From Bacteroidales bacterium UBA1035 (GTDB taxonomy: Bacteria > Bacteroidota > Bacteroidia > Bacteroidales > Dysgonomonadaceae), in assembly GCA_002316835.1 (NCBI GenBank), contig DCEG01000075.1, positions 1-8,557 on the forward strand: DNA of 8,557 nt, read 5' to 3'. The translations under genes were made by a program, and so were the position numbers. Below the pieces are notes generated by a model. The model was not told the DNA's origin. It searched no databases and saw nothing but the letters and a program-made list of their open reading frames with translations. Positions 6,737 to 8,557 of the stretch are shown here, in pieces (the stretch's first letter is position 1; the number at the start of each line of letters is the position of its first letter).

Positions 6737-8113
6737 ATGAACGATACTTCCGAAATTATTATTGAAAGCACACTGTTGAAACAACGCAAGTTTTTTGCTG
6801 AAAATCATACCCGTGATATATCATTCAGGATTGAACAGTTGAAGAAATTCAAATCGGCCATTAAAATTTTTGAAAAGAGCATAGCCGATGCGTTGTGGGC
6901 AGATTTGCATAAATCGTTTGAGGAAGCGTATATTACTGAAATAAGTATCGTGATTCAGGAAATCGATAATCATATCCGAAATTTAAAGAAATGGTCGAAA
7001 CCGAGACGTGTGTTGACATCTTTGCATCTGTTGCCGTCATCGAGTAAAATAATTTACGAGCCGTTGGGTGTTTCGCTTATCGTTGCGCCGTGGAATTACC
7101 CTTTTCAATTGCTCATGAATGCTTTGGTAGGTTCTATTTCTGCCGGGAATTGCGCAGTCCTGAAACCGTCTCCATACACTGAAAATACGGCGAAAGTAAT
7201 AGAGAAACTGATAAAAGAAACGTTTGCTCCTGAATATATCGATATTGTTCAGGGCGGCAGGAGCATCAACGAATTGCTTTTCAAACAGAAATTTAATATT
7301 ATTTTCTACACCGGAAGTCCTGCTGTTGGAAAAGTGGTGATGCGCGCTGCTGCTGAGAATCTTACACCTGTGATATTGGAATTGGGCGGAAAAAGTCCGT
7401 GCATTGTTGATAACGATGCGAATCTTTCCGTAGCCGCCAAGCGAATTATTTGGGGAAAGACCATAAATGCGGGACAAACTTGCATTGCACCCGATTATCT
7501 ATTTGTTCACGAATCGGTGAAAGATGAATTGATCGAGAAAATGAAACTTGCCATTCAGGAAATGTTTGGTTACGATGTACAAAAAAGTAAACATTTTGGT
7601 CGAATTGTTAACGATAAAGCTTTTGAACGGTTATCGGGCTATTTGACGAATGGGAATATCGTTGCCGGCGGTATTACCGATAAATCTGAACGATATATTT
7701 CACCAACCCTTTTAGACAATATTAAGGAGGGAGACGCCATTATGCAGGAAGAGATTTTCGGCCCCATTCTGCCGATCATGACATTTTCTGAAATCGATGA
7801 AGCGATAGCTTACATCAACTCCAACGAAAAGCCGTTGGCTTTCTATTATTTCGGTAAATCGAAAAAAGCGAAGGAAATATTATCGAAAACTACATCTGGT
7901 GGAGGTTGCATAAACGATACCGTTGTTCACGTTGCCAATCATCGACTTCCGTTTGGCGGCGTAGGTAACAGCGGAATGGGGAAATATCACGGAAAGGATA
8001 GTTTTCATGCTTTCAGCAATCGGCGTAGCATCGTTTTTACACCCACCTGGATAGATTTACCTCTCAAATACGTGCCGTACAAGTTTTTCAATTTAATACG
8101 GAAGATTATATAA
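6737..8113 (+). CDS. Class-3 (ALDH3-like) aldehyde dehydrogenase
   Basis: This 458-residue NAD(P)-dependent enzyme oxidises an aldehyde to its carboxylic acid. Its length and motifs fit the ALDH3 group, which includes fatty aldehyde dehydrogenase, rather than the usual near-500-residue ALDHs. Visible motifs are EPLGVSLIVAPWNYPF, KPSPYT, the nucleotide-site loop FYTGSPAVGK, ELGGKSP with catalytic Glu215, NAGQTC with nucleophile Cys249, EEIFGPILPI from Glu338, and the C-terminal LPFGGVGNSGMGKYHG. The Glu-Cys spacing of 34 is the same as in mammalian ALDH3A1 as I recall it. The tail (WIDLPLKYVPYKFF) is typical of bacterial ALDH3 proteins. Positioned just downstream of the SDR gene, it probably takes the aldehyde that the SDR forms. 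A palindromic hairpin directly follows the stop. Substrate chain length cannot be told from sequence. Confidence 0.92.
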   Translation: MNDTSEIIIESTLLKQRKFFAENHTRDISFRIEQLKKFKSAIKIFEKSIADALWADLHKSFEEAYITEISIVIQEIDNHIRNLKKWSKPRRVLTSLHLLPSSSKIIYEPLGVSLIVAPWNYPFQLLMNALVGSISAGNCAVLKPSPYTENTAKVIEKLIKETFAPEYIDIVQGGRSINELLFKQKFNIIFYTGSPAVGKVVMRAAAENLTPVILELGGKSPCIVDNDANLSVAAKRIIWGKTINAGQTCIAPDYLFVHESVKDELIEKMKLAIQEMFGYDVQKSKHFGRIVNDKAFERLSGYLTNGNIVAGGITDKSERYISPTLLDNIKEGDAIMQEEIFGPILPIMTFSEIDEAIAYINSNEKPLAFYYFGKSKKAKEILSKTTSGGGCINDTVVHVANHRLPFGGVGNSGMGKYHGKDSFHAFSNRRSIVFTPTWIDLPLKYVPYKFFNLIRKII

Positions 8114-8116
8114 AAC

Positions 8117-8148
8117 AAATAGAGACGGTGCATGCACCGTCTCTATTT
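8117..8148. terminator. Perfect 32-base palindrome acting as a likely bidirectional terminator
   Basis: Bases 8117-8148 are a perfect palindrome with core GACGGTGCATGCACCGTC and arms ending in AAAT/ATTT, followed by a T-run at 8146-8150. It lies four bases after the aldehyde dehydrogenase stop and 22 bases before the stop of the convergent M16 gene, so it is well placed to end both transcripts. The outer GAGACG/CGTCTC arms resemble those of the repeats at 800 and 2091, so it may be a repeat-family member serving as terminator. Confidence 0.7.
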
Positions 8149-8170
8149 TTATTCAAAAGGACTGAAGATA

Positions 8171-8557
8171 TTATTTCACTTCTTCTTTCGGCATCATTAC
8201 AACAACAGCTTCGTTGCCTTGCGAAAGGAATTCTTTTGCAAAGTTCTTAACATCGTTTGCAGTAATGGCATTCAGCGTGTTCAAGTAATTGGAGTGATTG
8301 TCTTCTCCGTAGAAATATTTCGTGTCGAGGATATTCATCCAGTAGTTGTTTTCCTTCAGATTTTCATCGTACTGTTTCGTCAAGTATTCTTTTACTTTGT
8401 TGAAGTCTTCTGCACGGGGGCCGTTATCGGCAATCGATTGCAATTCGCGTTTAATGATTTTGTTAAGGCCTTCCATTTTGGCAGGATCGGTATCGTAAAC
8501 GATTTGAAGTACGGTTTGTCCTTTCGGATAGCGTGAGATTGCACCTTGTGTGTAAAC
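8171..8557 (-). CDS. C-terminal end of M16 (insulinase-family) zinc protease, partial
   Basis: The minus-strand frame is open from the stop at 8171 to the right edge of the window, giving 128 C-terminal residues. The Met codon at 8476 is internal: 27 in-frame residues precede it (beginning VYTQGAISRYPKG), so the gene continues outside. The segment RYPKGQTVLQIVYDTDPAKMEGLNKII, LTKQYDENLKENNYWMNILDTKYFYGED, and ITANDVKNFAKEFLSQGN with a final VVMMPKE match the last domain of large periplasmic or exported M16 peptidases of Bacteroidota (PqqL/pitrilysin-like, usually above 900 residues). The catalytic HxxEH motif would be near the N-terminus and cannot be seen, so activity cannot be judged. Confidence 0.8.
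   Translation of the reverse strand, partial: VYTQGAISRYPKGQTVLQIVYDTDPAKMEGLNKIIKRELQSIADNGPRAEDFNKVKEYLTKQYDENLKENNYWMNILDTKYFYGEDNHSNYLNTLNAITANDVKNFAKEFLSQGNEAVVVMMPKEEVK

Noticed and set aside
8132..8536. A 134-codon plus-strand frame at the right end
   Set aside because: It is antisense to the M16 C-terminal domain and starts inside the palindrome; its Phe/Val-rich translation matches no family I know.

Overview
The window looks like chromosomal DNA of a Bacteroidota bacterium, probably of the order Bacteroidales. The main clues are the lack of Shine-Dalgarno sequences before the genes, several matches to the Bacteroidota -7 promoter element TAnnTTTG, and the style of the proteins (EnvC-like LytM protein with a long coiled coil, NupG-type permease, large insulinase-family protease). 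The order-level placement is an inference from family resemblance only.

Layout: (1) 1-774, the 3' part of an EnvC/LytM-type cell-wall hydrolase activator, cut by the left edge. (2) 843-2075, a NupG-like nucleoside:proton symporter. (3) 2130-2690, a short AraC-type regulator whose N-terminus is a heavy-metal-associated (HMA-like) domain with an MxCxxC motif, followed at 2774-4981 by a complete CopA-type Cu(I)-exporting P1B ATPase. Together these look like a copper sensing and export module. (4) 5104-5802 on the minus strand, an AT-rich orphan HNH nuclease gene, convergent with copA across a bidirectional hairpin. (5) A divergent promoter region (5803-5910), then a two-gene plus-strand operon: a short-chain dehydrogenase (5911-6714) and a class-3 aldehyde dehydrogenase (6737-8113). 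These could carry out successive oxidations of an alcohol to an aldehyde and then to an acid. (6) 8171-8557 on the minus strand, the C-terminal end of an M16 zinc protease, cut by the right edge.

Between genes, two near-identical copies of a palindromic repeat (core AGACGCGATTAATCGCGTCT) lie just before the start codons of the permease and the AraC regulator. A third palindrome with the same GAGACG/CGTCTC arms but a different core lies between the convergent aldehyde dehydrogenase and M16 genes, where it can act as a terminator. All genes belong to recognisable families. The least ordinary elements are the HMA-AraC regulator beside copA, the dispersed palindromes at gene starts, and the AT-rich HNH insertion with an inverted repeat in its promoter region. 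No gap without a gene exceeds 300 bases.
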